A stretch of 15,155 bases of DNA, from positions 4,925-20,079 of the forward strand of contig JAOZQC010000003.1 in the NCBI GenBank assembly GCA_029932425.1, read 5' to 3'. A program made the position numbers and the translations under genes. Below the pieces are notes generated by a model that did no database searches, was not told the origin of the DNA, and saw only the letters and a program-made list of their open reading frames with translations. Positions 1-6,873 of this stretch are shown piece after piece. Position 1 is the stretch's first letter; each line of letters begins with the position of its first letter. The DNA comes from Planctomycetota bacterium. Lineage in GTDB: Bacteria; Planctomycetota; JAJSAM01.

Positions 1-207
1 GGCGGAGCCGGCCGGTCCTTCCTTCCCCTTCTCCGCCGCCTCTCCGGACGCCGGGGGAAGGTCGATGCCGCGTTCCGGCTCGGCCGCCTCCGGTTCGGCG
101 GGCGGCCGGGGCTGCGTTTCCGGTTCCGGGCTCGGGCCGAGGAGAACGGCGACCAGGACGAGGGCCGCCACGGCGACGGCGGCGGCGAGGATGACTTTCG
201 GGCTCAT
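1..207 (-). CDS. N-terminus of an unidentified membrane-anchored protein (runs off left edge)
   Basis: The reading frame begins at ATG 207-205 on the minus strand and stays open to base 1, giving 69 residues with no stop. Residues 4-23 form a strongly hydrophobic helix (VILAAAVAVAALVLVAVLL) after a short charged start (MSPK). This fits a signal anchor or an uncleaved signal peptide. No lipobox Cys is visible, so a lipoprotein is unlikely. Residues 25-69 are rich in Pro, Glu and Ala and look like a flexible linker leading to an exported domain beyond the window. A purine-rich GGAGGG lies upstream at 226-231 and a GGGGGG run nearer the start, so the binding site is not clear-cut. The gene is divergent from the FHA/peptidase gene and shares a 116-base intergenic region with it. 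The product cannot be named from this fragment. Confidence 0.6.
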   Translation of the reverse strand, partial: MSPKVILAAAVAVAALVLVAVLLGPSPEPETQPRPPAEPEAAEPERGIDLPPASGEAAEKGKEGPAGSA

Positions 208-240
208 GGCGCCCCCCGGGGGTGTTCCCTCCACCCTACG

Positions 241-293
241 GTACGGGAGCGGGGCCCGGTCTGCACCACGGAAAACCGGGCCCCGGGCCGTAC
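241..293. promoter_or_regulatory. Large imperfect inverted repeat with a -10-like TACAAT in a divergent intergenic region
   Basis: The outer arms are GTACGG (241-246) and CCGTAC (288-293). The inner arms are a perfect 10-bp pair, 251-260 (GGGGCCCGGT) with 275-284 (ACCGGGCCCC). A 4/3-base internal loop separates outer from inner arms, and the apical loop is 14 bases (261-274). TACAAT at 291-296 overlaps the right outer arm and resembles a -10 box. It would place a plus-strand transcription start near 303, just ahead of the GGGAGG site at 311-316. No good -35 box is visible. The element could be an operator for the divergent pair or an RNA stem; the sequence does not decide between them. Confidence 0.4.
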
Positions 294-323
294 AATGAAA
301 CGGGCACCCCGGGAGGTCGCGCC

Positions 324-2675
324 ATGCTCGAGTTCCACGTCCAGGTCGAGGGAGGGCCGGACCGGGTGGTCCGGATCGAGGAGGACGCCTTCACGGCGGG
401 ATCCGGGGAGGAGGCGCGGCTCCGCCTCGAGGATCCGGCGGCCGAGCCCGCCCACTTCCGCGTGGAGGTGCGGGAGGCGGGGGTGGTGCTCGTGGACAAC
501 TCCACCGCCGCGGGCACCCGCGTGAACGGGGAGTACGTGTCGCAGGTCCGCCTCCACGCGGGGGACGTGATCGAGGTGGGGGGCGTGCGGATCGTCCGCG
601 CCCTCCAGACGGCGGGGGCCCCGGAACCGGCGCCGGCCGCCCCCGGCGCCGCGGCGGCCCCGGTACCCCGGAAGAAGGCGCCGAGGCCCGCGTCCGGCTC
701 CGGGAAGCCCGGCCGGGGCCCCCGCGCGGTCCGCCGGCGAAGTGGCGACCTGGTTCCCGCCGCCGTGCTCACCCTGCTCGCGGCGATGGCCGTGGCGGGG
801 TTCTTCCTCCTCACGCGAATGGGCTCGCGGAAGGGACCGGAGCGGGCGGCGCGGCCGGCCGCGGCGGGGGGGACGGCGCAGGCGCCGGCCGCCGGCACCG
901 GGGCGCCCGGTCCCGGCTTCCGGGCGCCCGGAGAGGACCCGCTGAAAGGGCTCGAGCCGGTGGAGCGTTCCGCGCGGGCGCGCCCCGTCCCCTCCCGGCT
1001 CGAGCCCGGACCCGGGGTCTCCCGTCCTCCCAAGGGGCGGACGGAGCCCCGGAGTGCGGAGGCCGCGGCCGCGGCGGCGGCGAAGGCGAGGGAGGAGGCG
1101 GCCCGCCGGGCGGAGCGGGAGCGGCGGGTCCGGGAGGCCGAGCGGCGGCTGGCGGCGATCCGGAAGACGTTGCGATCCCGGATCGACGACTACGACTTCG
1201 GCGGGCCGCTCGCCGAGCTGGACGACCTCCTGGACCGGGCGCCGCCCGGCCGGGCCCGGGACGAGGCCGCGGCCCTCCGATCCGATCTCTTCCGGGCGCG
1301 GCGGGTCTTCCGGCGCCTGAAGGAGGTGCTGGGGCGGGAGAAGGGGCGGGTGATCACCCTCTCCAGCGGGCTCAGGGTCACGGTGACGGGCACGGACGAG
1401 GAAGGGTTCGAGGCCCGGATCGGCAGCGCCACCGCCCGGAAGAAGTGGATCGAACTCGATCCCGGCACCGTCCTGGGCATCCTCACCGAGGACACCTACA
1501 CCGCCGAGGACTGCCTGGACCTGGCGGCGTTCGGCGCGGTGTTCGGGCTGAAGGACGACGCGGAGCGGGAACTCGCCACGGCCTTCCGGCGGGACGCCGC
1601 CCGGAAGCCGGAGATCGACGCCGCTCTCGCCCGGCTCCGCGAGGTGGAGGTCCCGGCCGGGGGCTTCGTTCTCCACGAGGGCCGGTGGGTGACGCCCGAG
1701 GAGAAGGACTACCTGGACCGGGGGTTCGTCTTCCACGAGGGGAAGTGGCTCTCCCCGGACGAGTACCGGGAAGCCCTGGGCTGGGTGAAGGTGGAGGGGA
1801 AGTGGCTCTCCCCCAGGCAGTACCGGAAGCTCCTGGCGGCGCAGAAGGCGGAGGAGGAGCTCGCCCGGAAGTACATGCCGAAGGGGCTGATCGACCGCCC
1901 CGGATACGGCAAGGCGGTCACGGATTTCCGGAAGAACCCCGTGGTGGTGAAGACCCGGCACTACCGGATCAAGACGGACCTCTCCCGGGAGGTGGCCAAC
2001 GACGTGGCGTACACCATGGAGGTCCTCCGGTCGAACTTCCTGAGTATCTTCGGGATGCGCAGCGGGGGAGCGAAGTTCACGGTGAACCTGGTGGCGAACC
2101 GGGACGAGTACCGGAAGACCTGGCGGCGGGCCGGGGGCAGCCTGGGCTTCGCGGGAGGCGGGCAGATCTGCACGTTCTACCAGCCGCCCATGACCACCTC
2201 CGTGCTCATGCACGAGGGGACCCACCAGTTCATCTTCAAGTTCGCCCCCACTTGCCCGCGGTGGCTGCACGAGGGGATGGCCACCTTTTTCGAGTGCAGC
2301 AAGTTCGAGTTCGACAAGAAGCGGAAGCGGCCGGTGATGAAGGTGGGGCTCCTCAACTCCATGCGGCTTTCGAGCTTTCAGCGCGAGGTCCGGATGAAGC
2401 GCTCCCCGAGCCTCGAAGTGTTCATGCGGGGACGGGGGGGCAACCCCTATGCGGACGGCTGGGCGCTCGTCTACTACCTGGCGAAGGGAAAGGGCGGGCA
2501 GTACGCTGATCGACTCCAGGACTTCGTCCGGGCCGCGGGCAAGGGCGACGCCGTGAAGCACTTCAAGGAGATCTTCAAGATCAAGGACCTGGCTGCCTTC
2601 GAGAAGGAATGGCGCGCCTACATCATGGCCCTCGATCCCGCCAAGGGCGTCAGCCTGAACTCCCCCCTCCGCTGA
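324..2675 (+). CDS. FHA-like domain / single transmembrane segment / W repeats / HExxH (DUF1570-type) metallopeptidase
   Basis: The start is ATG 324, with GGGAGG at 311-316 and a 7-base spacer; the product is 783 residues. Residues 1-92 resemble an FHA fold, ending in a typical TRVNG...LHAGDVIEVGGVRI pattern. Residues 96-142 are a Pro/Ala/basic linker, and about 143-164 is a membrane segment preceded by RRR. The positive-inside rule therefore puts the FHA part in the cytoplasm and the rest outside. Residues 244-282 are an Ala/Arg/Glu coiled coil. Residues 447-503 hold three repeats of about 19 residues with an EG[RK]W[VL][ST]P core. The C-terminal part has HEGTH (630-634) and HEG (649-651), giving a likely zinc site H630, H634, E650 with E631 as catalytic base, as in gluzincin peptidases of the DUF1570 type. 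The FHA phosphate-binding Arg and Ser are replaced. The substrate is unknown. Confidence 0.85.
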   Translation: MLEFHVQVEGGPDRVVRIEEDAFTAGSGEEARLRLEDPAAEPAHFRVEVREAGVVLVDNSTAAGTRVNGEYVSQVRLHAGDVIEVGGVRIVRALQTAGAPEPAPAAPGAAAAPVPRKKAPRPASGSGKPGRGPRAVRRRSGDLVPAAVLTLLAAMAVAGFFLLTRMGSRKGPERAARPAAAGGTAQAPAAGTGAPGPGFRAPGEDPLKGLEPVERSARARPVPSRLEPGPGVSRPPKGRTEPRSAEAAAAAAAKAREEAARRAERERRVREAERRLAAIRKTLRSRIDDYDFGGPLAELDDLLDRAPPGRARDEAAALRSDLFRARRVFRRLKEVLGREKGRVITLSSGLRVTVTGTDEEGFEARIGSATARKKWIELDPGTVLGILTEDTYTAEDCLDLAAFGAVFGLKDDAERELATAFRRDAARKPEIDAALARLREVEVPAGGFVLHEGRWVTPEEKDYLDRGFVFHEGKWLSPDEYREALGWVKVEGKWLSPRQYRKLLAAQKAEEELARKYMPKGLIDRPGYGKAVTDFRKNPVVVKTRHYRIKTDLSREVANDVAYTMEVLRSNFLSIFGMRSGGAKFTVNLVANRDEYRKTWRRAGGSLGFAGGGQICTFYQPPMTTSVLMHEGTHQFIFKFAPTCPRWLHEGMATFFECSKFEFDKKRKRPVMKVGLLNSMRLSSFQREVRMKRSPSLEVFMRGRGGNPYADGWALVYYLAKGKGGQYADRLQDFVRAAGKGDAVKHFKEIFKIKDLAAFEKEWRAYIMALDPAKGVSLNSPLR
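1662..1832 (+). repeat. Three tandem 19-20-codon repeats inside the peptidase gene
   Basis: Residues 447-466, 467-485 and 486-503 of the encoded protein repeat the pattern G[FW]V..[HV]EG[RK]W[VL][ST]P...Y. Units two and three share an exact 20-base identity at DNA level, 1737-1756 and 1794-1813. The offset is 57 bases, exactly 19 codons, which indicates in-frame duplication. The first unit has diverged more. Short W-containing repeats of this kind probably form small beta modules, but their role is not known. Confidence 0.75.
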
Positions 2676-2983
2676 AGGAACCATACGGAGGCGGGAGAGT
2701 TTTGTAGCCTTCGCGGCGGCTCACCCGCCGGTGGTGCGAAGCCCGCGGGAAGGGGCCGCGACCGTCGCGGCGGCCCGAAGGACGTCCGCCGCGGCTTCCT
2801 CCTCGAGGGAAGGTGTGGCCCCGGCGGCGACCGTGTCCCCTGCCCCTCGAAGACGGGAAGGGGCGGCGTCCACCCGCGGCGTCCGGCGATGCTTCACCCG
2901 CGTGCCGCTTCGGGGCGGGGCCGATTCGTGTCCCGGAGCGGTCGTCCCGCCCTCGGTTCGGAAGAGTGAGAAAGTCGTGCCTG
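2676..2983. other. 308-base non-coding gap between convergent genes, rich in inverted repeats
   Basis: No credible gene is visible here. The only open frame is low-complexity, begins at GTG 2731 and runs antisense into trpS. Several inverted repeats are present: an imperfect hairpin at 2709-2741, CCGCGAC/GTCGCGG at 2756-2770, CGCGGCGG/CCGCCGCG at 2766-2773 and 2786-2793, and GGGCGGG/CCCGCCC at 2913-2919 and 2946-2952. In DNA this GC-rich some pairing is expected by chance. The gap is much longer than the other convergent gaps here (68 and 48 bases). It may hold terminators for both flanking genes or a small structured RNA, and nothing in the sequence settles that. Confidence 0.5.
2709..2741. 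terminator. Candidate hairpin terminator downstream of the FHA/peptidase gene
   Basis: Arms CTTCGC (2709-2714) and GCGAAG (2736-2741) enclose GGCGG/CCGCC (2715-2719 with 2725-2729). The loop is 5 bases and there is a 6-base bulge on the 3' side. It lies 34 bases past the stop codon. No T-run follows on either strand, so it is at best a non-canonical terminator. Confidence 0.25.
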
Positions 2984-4006
2984 TCAGCGATGTTTCACGG
3001 GGCGGGCGGGGAAGCCGATCCGGCGGCGGGCCTTCTCGATGGTCTTGCGGGCCCGGCGTTCGGCGCGGGCGGCGCCCTCCGCCATGAGGCGGTCCAGAGT
3101 CGCCTTGTCCTCGCGGAGCTCCCGGAATCGCTGCTGGATGGGCGCGAGCTCCTGCACCAGGATCTCCCCCAGGTCCTCCTTGTAGGCTCCGTAGCCCTTG
3201 CCCGCGTAGGCCTCCCGGATCTCCTCCATGCTCTCTCCGGTGAAGGCGCTCCGGAGGACCATGAGGTTCGAGATGGCGGGGCGGCGCTCGGGGTCGAAGG
3301 CGACCTCCGTCCCGGAATCGGTGACCGCCTTGCGGATCTTCGAGCGGATGACGTCCGGGGGATCGAGGAGCGCGATGTAGCTCTTGGGGTTGTCCGAGGA
3401 CTTCGACATCTTGCTCGTGGGGTCCGTCAAGCTCATGATCCGCGCCCCCACCTCCGGGAAGTACGGCTCGGGCACCACGAAGGTCTCCCCGTACATCCGG
3501 TTGAACCTCTGGGCCACGTCCCGCGTGAGCTCGAGGTGCTGGCGCTGATCGTCGCCCACCGGGACCAGGTTCGCGCCGTAGAGCAGGATGTCCGCGGCCA
3601 TGAGGGCGGGATAGAAGAAGAGACCGGCCCGGATGTTCTTCCCCTGCTTCCCGGCTTTCTCCTTGTACTGCGTCATCCGCGAGAGCTCGCCCATGTAGGT
3701 GTGGCAGCCGAGGATCCAGGCGAGCTCCGCGTGGGCGGAGACGTGGGACTGGACGAACACCGTGCTCCTCTCCGGGTCGATGCCCGCCGCCAGGTAGAGG
3801 CAGAGGAAGTCGAGGGATCGCTTGCGCAGGAGCTTCGGCTCCTGGGGCACGGTGATGGCGTGCATGTCCACCACGCAGTAGAGGCAGTCGTACTCCTCCT
3901 GCAGCTTCACCCAGTTCCGGAGGGCCCCGCAGAGGTTCCCGATCATCAGGTCCCCGGAGGGCTGCATGCCGGAGAGGAGGACCGGCATCGTCCGGTCGTC
4001 GCCCAT
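2984..4006 (-). CDS. trpS: Tryptophanyl-tRNA synthetase
   Basis: This class I aminoacyl-tRNA synthetase charges tRNA-Trp with tryptophan in the cytoplasm. The start is ATG 4006-4004, preceded by AAGGAG with a 6-base spacer; upstream in-frame ATGs lack support. The product is 340 residues, close to the roughly 330-residue bacterial enzyme. Residues 10-24 (LLSGMQPSGDLMIGN) are the HIGH-region signature in the form where the first His is replaced, as in the E. coli type (TIGN). KMSKS is intact at 199-203. Other family blocks include VVDMHAITV (46-53), FVQSHV (84-89), GELSRMTQYK (106-115) and LMAADILLY (135-143). The protein is collinear with E. coli TrpS throughout. The gene is divergent from the B3/4-domain gene (146-base gap) and convergent with the FHA/peptidase gene. 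No T-box or Trp leader peptide is recognisable upstream. Confidence 0.97.
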   Translation of the reverse strand: MGDDRTMPVLLSGMQPSGDLMIGNLCGALRNWVKLQEEYDCLYCVVDMHAITVPQEPKLLRKRSLDFLCLYLAAGIDPERSTVFVQSHVSAHAELAWILGCHTYMGELSRMTQYKEKAGKQGKNIRAGLFFYPALMAADILLYGANLVPVGDDQRQHLELTRDVAQRFNRMYGETFVVPEPYFPEVGARIMSLTDPTSKMSKSSDNPKSYIALLDPPDVIRSKIRKAVTDSGTEVAFDPERRPAISNLMVLRSAFTGESMEEIREAYAGKGYGAYKEDLGEILVQELAPIQQRFRELREDKATLDRLMAEGAARAERRARKTIEKARRRIGFPARPVKHR

Positions 4007-4152
4007 GGCTGGCTCCTTCGTCCCGTTCGGCGGTGCCCTTTCCATACCAGAGATGGGGGCCCCGCCGTTACTCTTCCCGTCGAGGGACGGCCAGCCATGA
4101 AACCGCGGACGAGAAGAACGGGGCGGCGGCACGCCGGCGGGAGATCCCGGGG

Positions 4153-4764
4153 ATGAGGATCCGGATCGAGACGCCCGTCCTCTCCCTCGGGGTCGTGATG
4201 CTCACCGGCATCCGCATCCCGGAGGACTACGAGCCCCTGCCGGAGCCCGTGCCGGAAGACGACATCCAGGTCGTCCGCCGTCTCTACCGGGCCATCGGCC
4301 AGGACCCCACCCGGAACCGCCCCTCCTCGGAGGCCCTCGTGCGCCGGATCCGGAAGGGGCTCGGCCTCCCCCGCATCAACGCCTTGGTGGACGCCATCAA
4401 CCACTGCTCCGCCACCCTCGTGCGCCCCTTCGGGGCCTACGATCCGGAGAAGCTCACGGGGGACCTCGTCCTCCGCATCGGCCGGGAGGGGGAGGGCTAC
4501 GAGGGACACGGCCGCTGGGTGAACCTCGCGGGGCGTTTCGCCTTCTTCGACGAGAAGGGGCCGTTCGGGAACCCCACCATGGACAGCCTGCGCACCCGCC
4601 TCACGGAGAGCGCCACCCGGGCCCTCGTCACCGTCTTCGCCCCCGCGGACGATCCCCACCCCCGGCTTCCCTGGGTGGCGGAGACCCTGACGGGGGTGGT
4701 GGGTGGCGTGGCCGAGATCCGGATCGTCCGGCCGGAGGGCGTGGACCCCGAGCACCGCGGCTGA
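4153..4764 (+). CDS. Free-standing B3/4 domain protein (PheRS beta-subunit editing-domain family)
   Basis: The start is ATG 4153, with GGCGGGAG just upstream (about 4136-4143); the product is 203 residues. The protein is essentially one B3/4 domain. In phenylalanyl-tRNA synthetase beta that domain hydrolyses mischarged Tyr-tRNA-Phe. Family hallmarks are RPSSEALVRR (56-65), INALVDAINHCS (75-86), PFGAYD (92-97), and a C-terminal FFDEKG...DSLRTRLTESAT (131-155). There is no synthetase core, anticodon-binding part or membrane segment, so it should be a soluble stand-alone enzyme or binding protein. A role in clearing misacylated tRNA is a family-based inference; the true substrate of stand-alone members is not established. 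Its position back-to-back with trpS fits a translation-quality role but does not prove it. It converges on speA across a 68-base gap. Confidence 0.88.
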   Translation: MRIRIETPVLSLGVVMLTGIRIPEDYEPLPEPVPEDDIQVVRRLYRAIGQDPTRNRPSSEALVRRIRKGLGLPRINALVDAINHCSATLVRPFGAYDPEKLTGDLVLRIGREGEGYEGHGRWVNLAGRFAFFDEKGPFGNPTMDSLRTRLTESATRALVTVFAPADDPHPRLPWVAETLTGVVGGVAEIRIVRPEGVDPEHRG

Positions 4765-4769
4765 TCTCC

Positions 4770-4783
4770 GGGCCGGGCGGCCC
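4770..4783. terminator. Short GC hairpin between convergent genes
   Basis: GGGCC (4770-4774) can pair with GGCCC (4779-4783) around a GGGC loop. It lies 5 bases after the B3/4 gene's stop, in the 68-base gap before the 3' end of speA. The stem is only 5 bp and no T-run follows, so support is weak. Confidence 0.2.
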
Positions 4784-4832
4784 CGCCTCCTCTGCGATCC
4801 GGCGCCCCGTCCCGGCGTCCGTCCCCCCGTTC

Positions 4833-6755
4833 CTACTCCAGGTAGGTGTAGCGCTGGAGGCCGGAGCGGTAGAAGCGGAGGAGACGCGTCGATTCCTCCA
4901 GGGTGAGCCGCCCGCGCTTCACGGCCCGCTCCGCCTCCCGGCGGAGGCGGTTCAGGAGGTCGGCGCCGGAGTACTGCACGTAGCCGAGCACCTCCTCCAC
5001 CGTGTCGCCGTGGACGACGTGGCGGATCTCCGCCGTTCCGTCCGCGTCGAGCTGCACGTGGACGGCGTGGGTGTCGCCGAGCAGGTTGTGCAGGTCCCCC
5101 AGGATCTCCTGGTACGCCCCGATGAGGAAGGCTCCCAGGTAGTAGGGCCGTCCGTCGAAGGGATGCAGCTCGAGGGTCCGCTTGTCGTCGCGGAGGTCGG
5201 TGAAGCCGTCGATCTTCCCGTCGGAGTCGCAGGTGATGTCGGCGAGCACGCCCCGGCGCGCGGGCCGCTCGCCGAGCCGGTGGATGGGGGCGATGGGGAA
5301 GTGGTGGTTCACCGCCCAGGCGTCGGGCAAGGACTGGAAGATCGAGAAGTTGCAGAAGTAGGTGTCCGCCAGGAAGTCGGGAAGCCCCTCGAGCTCCTCG
5401 GGAACGGGATCCATGGAGTGGGTGAACCGGGCGACCTTCTGAAGCAGCGCCCAGAAGAAGCGCTCGGCGACGCACCGCTGCTCGAGATCGAGGTAGCCGA
5501 GGTTGAAGAGGTGGAGCGCCTCGTCGTAAGCCTGGAGCCCGTCGTGGAAGTACTCGATGCAGTTCTTCCTGGTGATGTCCCGGTTGGCCTCGAAGAGGTC
5601 GTAGAGCGGCTGGGGGATCTCCTCCGCGCCGTTGTCCTCCGGCAGCGGATCCGGGGCCGGGAACTCGTCGAAGTGGGAGACGCCGAGGATGTCGAAGACG
5701 AGCACGGAGTGGTACGCCACGAGCGCCCGGCCCGACTCGCTGATGATGGTGGGGTGCTCCACCTGCTCCTCGTCGCAGGCGCTCATGATCCGGTAGACGA
5801 CGTCGGAGGCGTACTCCTCGAGCGTGTAGTTCATGCTCGATTCCCAGTTCGTCCGGGAACCGTCGTAGTCGACGCCGAGGCCGCCCCCCACGTCGAGGTA
5901 GGTGATCCCCGCCCCCGCCTTCCGGAGCTGCACGTACATCCTCGCCAGCTCGGTCACCGCCTGCTTGATGCTGCGGATGTTCGTGATCTGGCTGCCCAGG
6001 TGGAAGTGGAGGAGCTTCAGGCTGTCCTCCATGCCCCTCTCCTTCAGGAACCGGAGGGCGCGTCGCACCTCGGACACGAAGAGCCCGAACTTGCTGCGCA
6101 TGCCCCCCGAGAGCTCCCACTTCCCGGCGCCACGGGCGGCCAGCTTCACCCGGATTCCGAGGTCCGGCCGGACGCCGTGCACCTCCGAGTACCGGACGAT
6201 CTGGAGGATCTCGCTGTACTTCTCCACCACGGGAATGACCTGGTGGCCCATCTTCTGGGCCAGGACGGTCATCTCGATGTACTCGTCGTCCTTGAACCCG
6301 TTGCAGACCACGGGCAGGCCGTGCTCCGCGGCGAGGGGGAGGACGGCGATGAGCTCCGGCTTGCTGCCCGCCTCGAGCCCGAAGCCGAATTCCGCGCCGA
6401 ACTCGCAGATCTCCTCCACCACCTGGCGTTGCTGGTTCACCTTCACGGGGTAGACGCAGAAGTAGCCGCCGCGGTAGTGGTTCTCCGCGATGGCGGTGCG
6501 GAAGGCCTCCGCCAGCGCCCGGATGCGGTCCCGGAGGATGTCGGAGAACCGAAGGAGGATGGGAGGGCGGATGTCGCGCACGCGGAGGTCGTCCACCAAG
6601 TCCTTCAGGTCGATGGCCTGCGCGGCGTCCTTCCCCGGGAGCACCGTGAGGTGTCCCCGCTCGTTCACGCCGAAGTAGCCCTGGCCCCAGTACCGGATCC
6701 CCCAGGTCTCCAGGGCGTCTTCCAGCGACCACCGCTTCGTCGGGTCCTTCCGCAT
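4833..6755 (-). CDS. speA: Biosynthetic arginine decarboxylase
   Basis: This PLP enzyme of fold type III converts arginine to agmatine and CO2, the first step of the agmatine route to putrescine. The start is ATG 6755-6753, with AGGAGG 10 bases upstream; the product is 640 residues, the usual SpeA length. The N-terminal WGI..WG.GYFGVN block (18-31) is typical. The PLP lysine is K105 in YPVKVNQ (102-108). HFHLGSQ is at 250-256, the phosphate-binding GGGLGVDYDGS at 290-300, and the C-terminal active-site Cys is C509 in DITCDSDG (506-513). The late blocks YYLGAFLIGAYQEILGDLHN and HAVHV match the family. The gene appears intact and complete. It is divergent from the MoxR operon across 118 bases. 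No neighbouring agmatinase or agmatine deiminase gene is in the window, so the pathway's next step must be encoded elsewhere. Confidence 0.97.
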   Translation of the reverse strand: MRKDPTKRWSLEDALETWGIRYWGQGYFGVNERGHLTVLPGKDAAQAIDLKDLVDDLRVRDIRPPILLRFSDILRDRIRALAEAFRTAIAENHYRGGYFCVYPVKVNQQRQVVEEICEFGAEFGFGLEAGSKPELIAVLPLAAEHGLPVVCNGFKDDEYIEMTVLAQKMGHQVIPVVEKYSEILQIVRYSEVHGVRPDLGIRVKLAARGAGKWELSGGMRSKFGLFVSEVRRALRFLKERGMEDSLKLLHFHLGSQITNIRSIKQAVTELARMYVQLRKAGAGITYLDVGGGLGVDYDGSRTNWESSMNYTLEEYASDVVYRIMSACDEEQVEHPTIISESGRALVAYHSVLVFDILGVSHFDEFPAPDPLPEDNGAEEIPQPLYDLFEANRDITRKNCIEYFHDGLQAYDEALHLFNLGYLDLEQRCVAERFFWALLQKVARFTHSMDPVPEELEGLPDFLADTYFCNFSIFQSLPDAWAVNHHFPIAPIHRLGERPARRGVLADITCDSDGKIDGFTDLRDDKRTLELHPFDGRPYYLGAFLIGAYQEILGDLHNLLGDTHAVHVQLDADGTAEIRHVVHGDTVEEVLGYVQYSGADLLNRLRREAERAVKRGRLTLEESTRLLRFYRSGLQRYTYLE

Positions 6756-6823
6756 CGCCGCCGCGCCTCCTGGGGAAACGCGAATCGTCGCATCCGTGCC
6801 GCGGGAAGCCAAAAGGTTCAGCC

Positions 6824-6862
6824 CCTCCCGGGGTTCGTGCCGATGAGAAGAACCCCGGGAGG
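6824..6862 (+). promoter_or_regulatory. Perfect 13-bp inverted repeat that contains the moxR ribosome binding site
   Basis: The left arm 6824-6836 (CCTCCCGGGGTTC) is the exact reverse complement of the right arm 6850-6862 (GAACCCCGGGAGG). The loop is 13 bases (6837-6849). The right arm ends in GGGAGG (6857-6862), the only good ribosome binding site for the GTG start at 6874. In a transcript starting upstream of 6824, the left-arm CCUCCC would pair with the binding site and hide it. At DNA level it could equally be an operator between divergent speA and moxR. No T-run follows either arm directly, so it is not a standard terminator. Confidence 0.7.
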
Positions 6863-6873
6863 TATCCATCGCC

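Noticed and set aside
222..323. 34-codon upstream extension of the FHA/peptidase gene to GTG 222
   Set aside because: It would translate the inverted repeat and TACAAT box and has no binding site. ATG 324 has GGGAGG at a good distance and begins the FHA-like strand directly.
204..2684. 826-codon open frame antisense to the FHA/peptidase gene
   Set aside because: High GC keeps stops rare in opposite frames. The translation is Pro/Arg/Gly/His-rich with no motif, while the plus strand encodes recognisable domains.
2886..2998. Near-identical 12-mers (2886-2897 and 2987-2998), the second at the 3' end of trpS
   Set aside because: Similarity is limited to 11 of 12 bases and does not extend. It is too short to claim a partial gene duplication.
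2731..3087. 118-codon plus-strand frame in the 2676-2983 gap
   Set aside because: It has no ribosome binding site, is Arg/Ser/Gly low-complexity and reads through antisense into the end of trpS.
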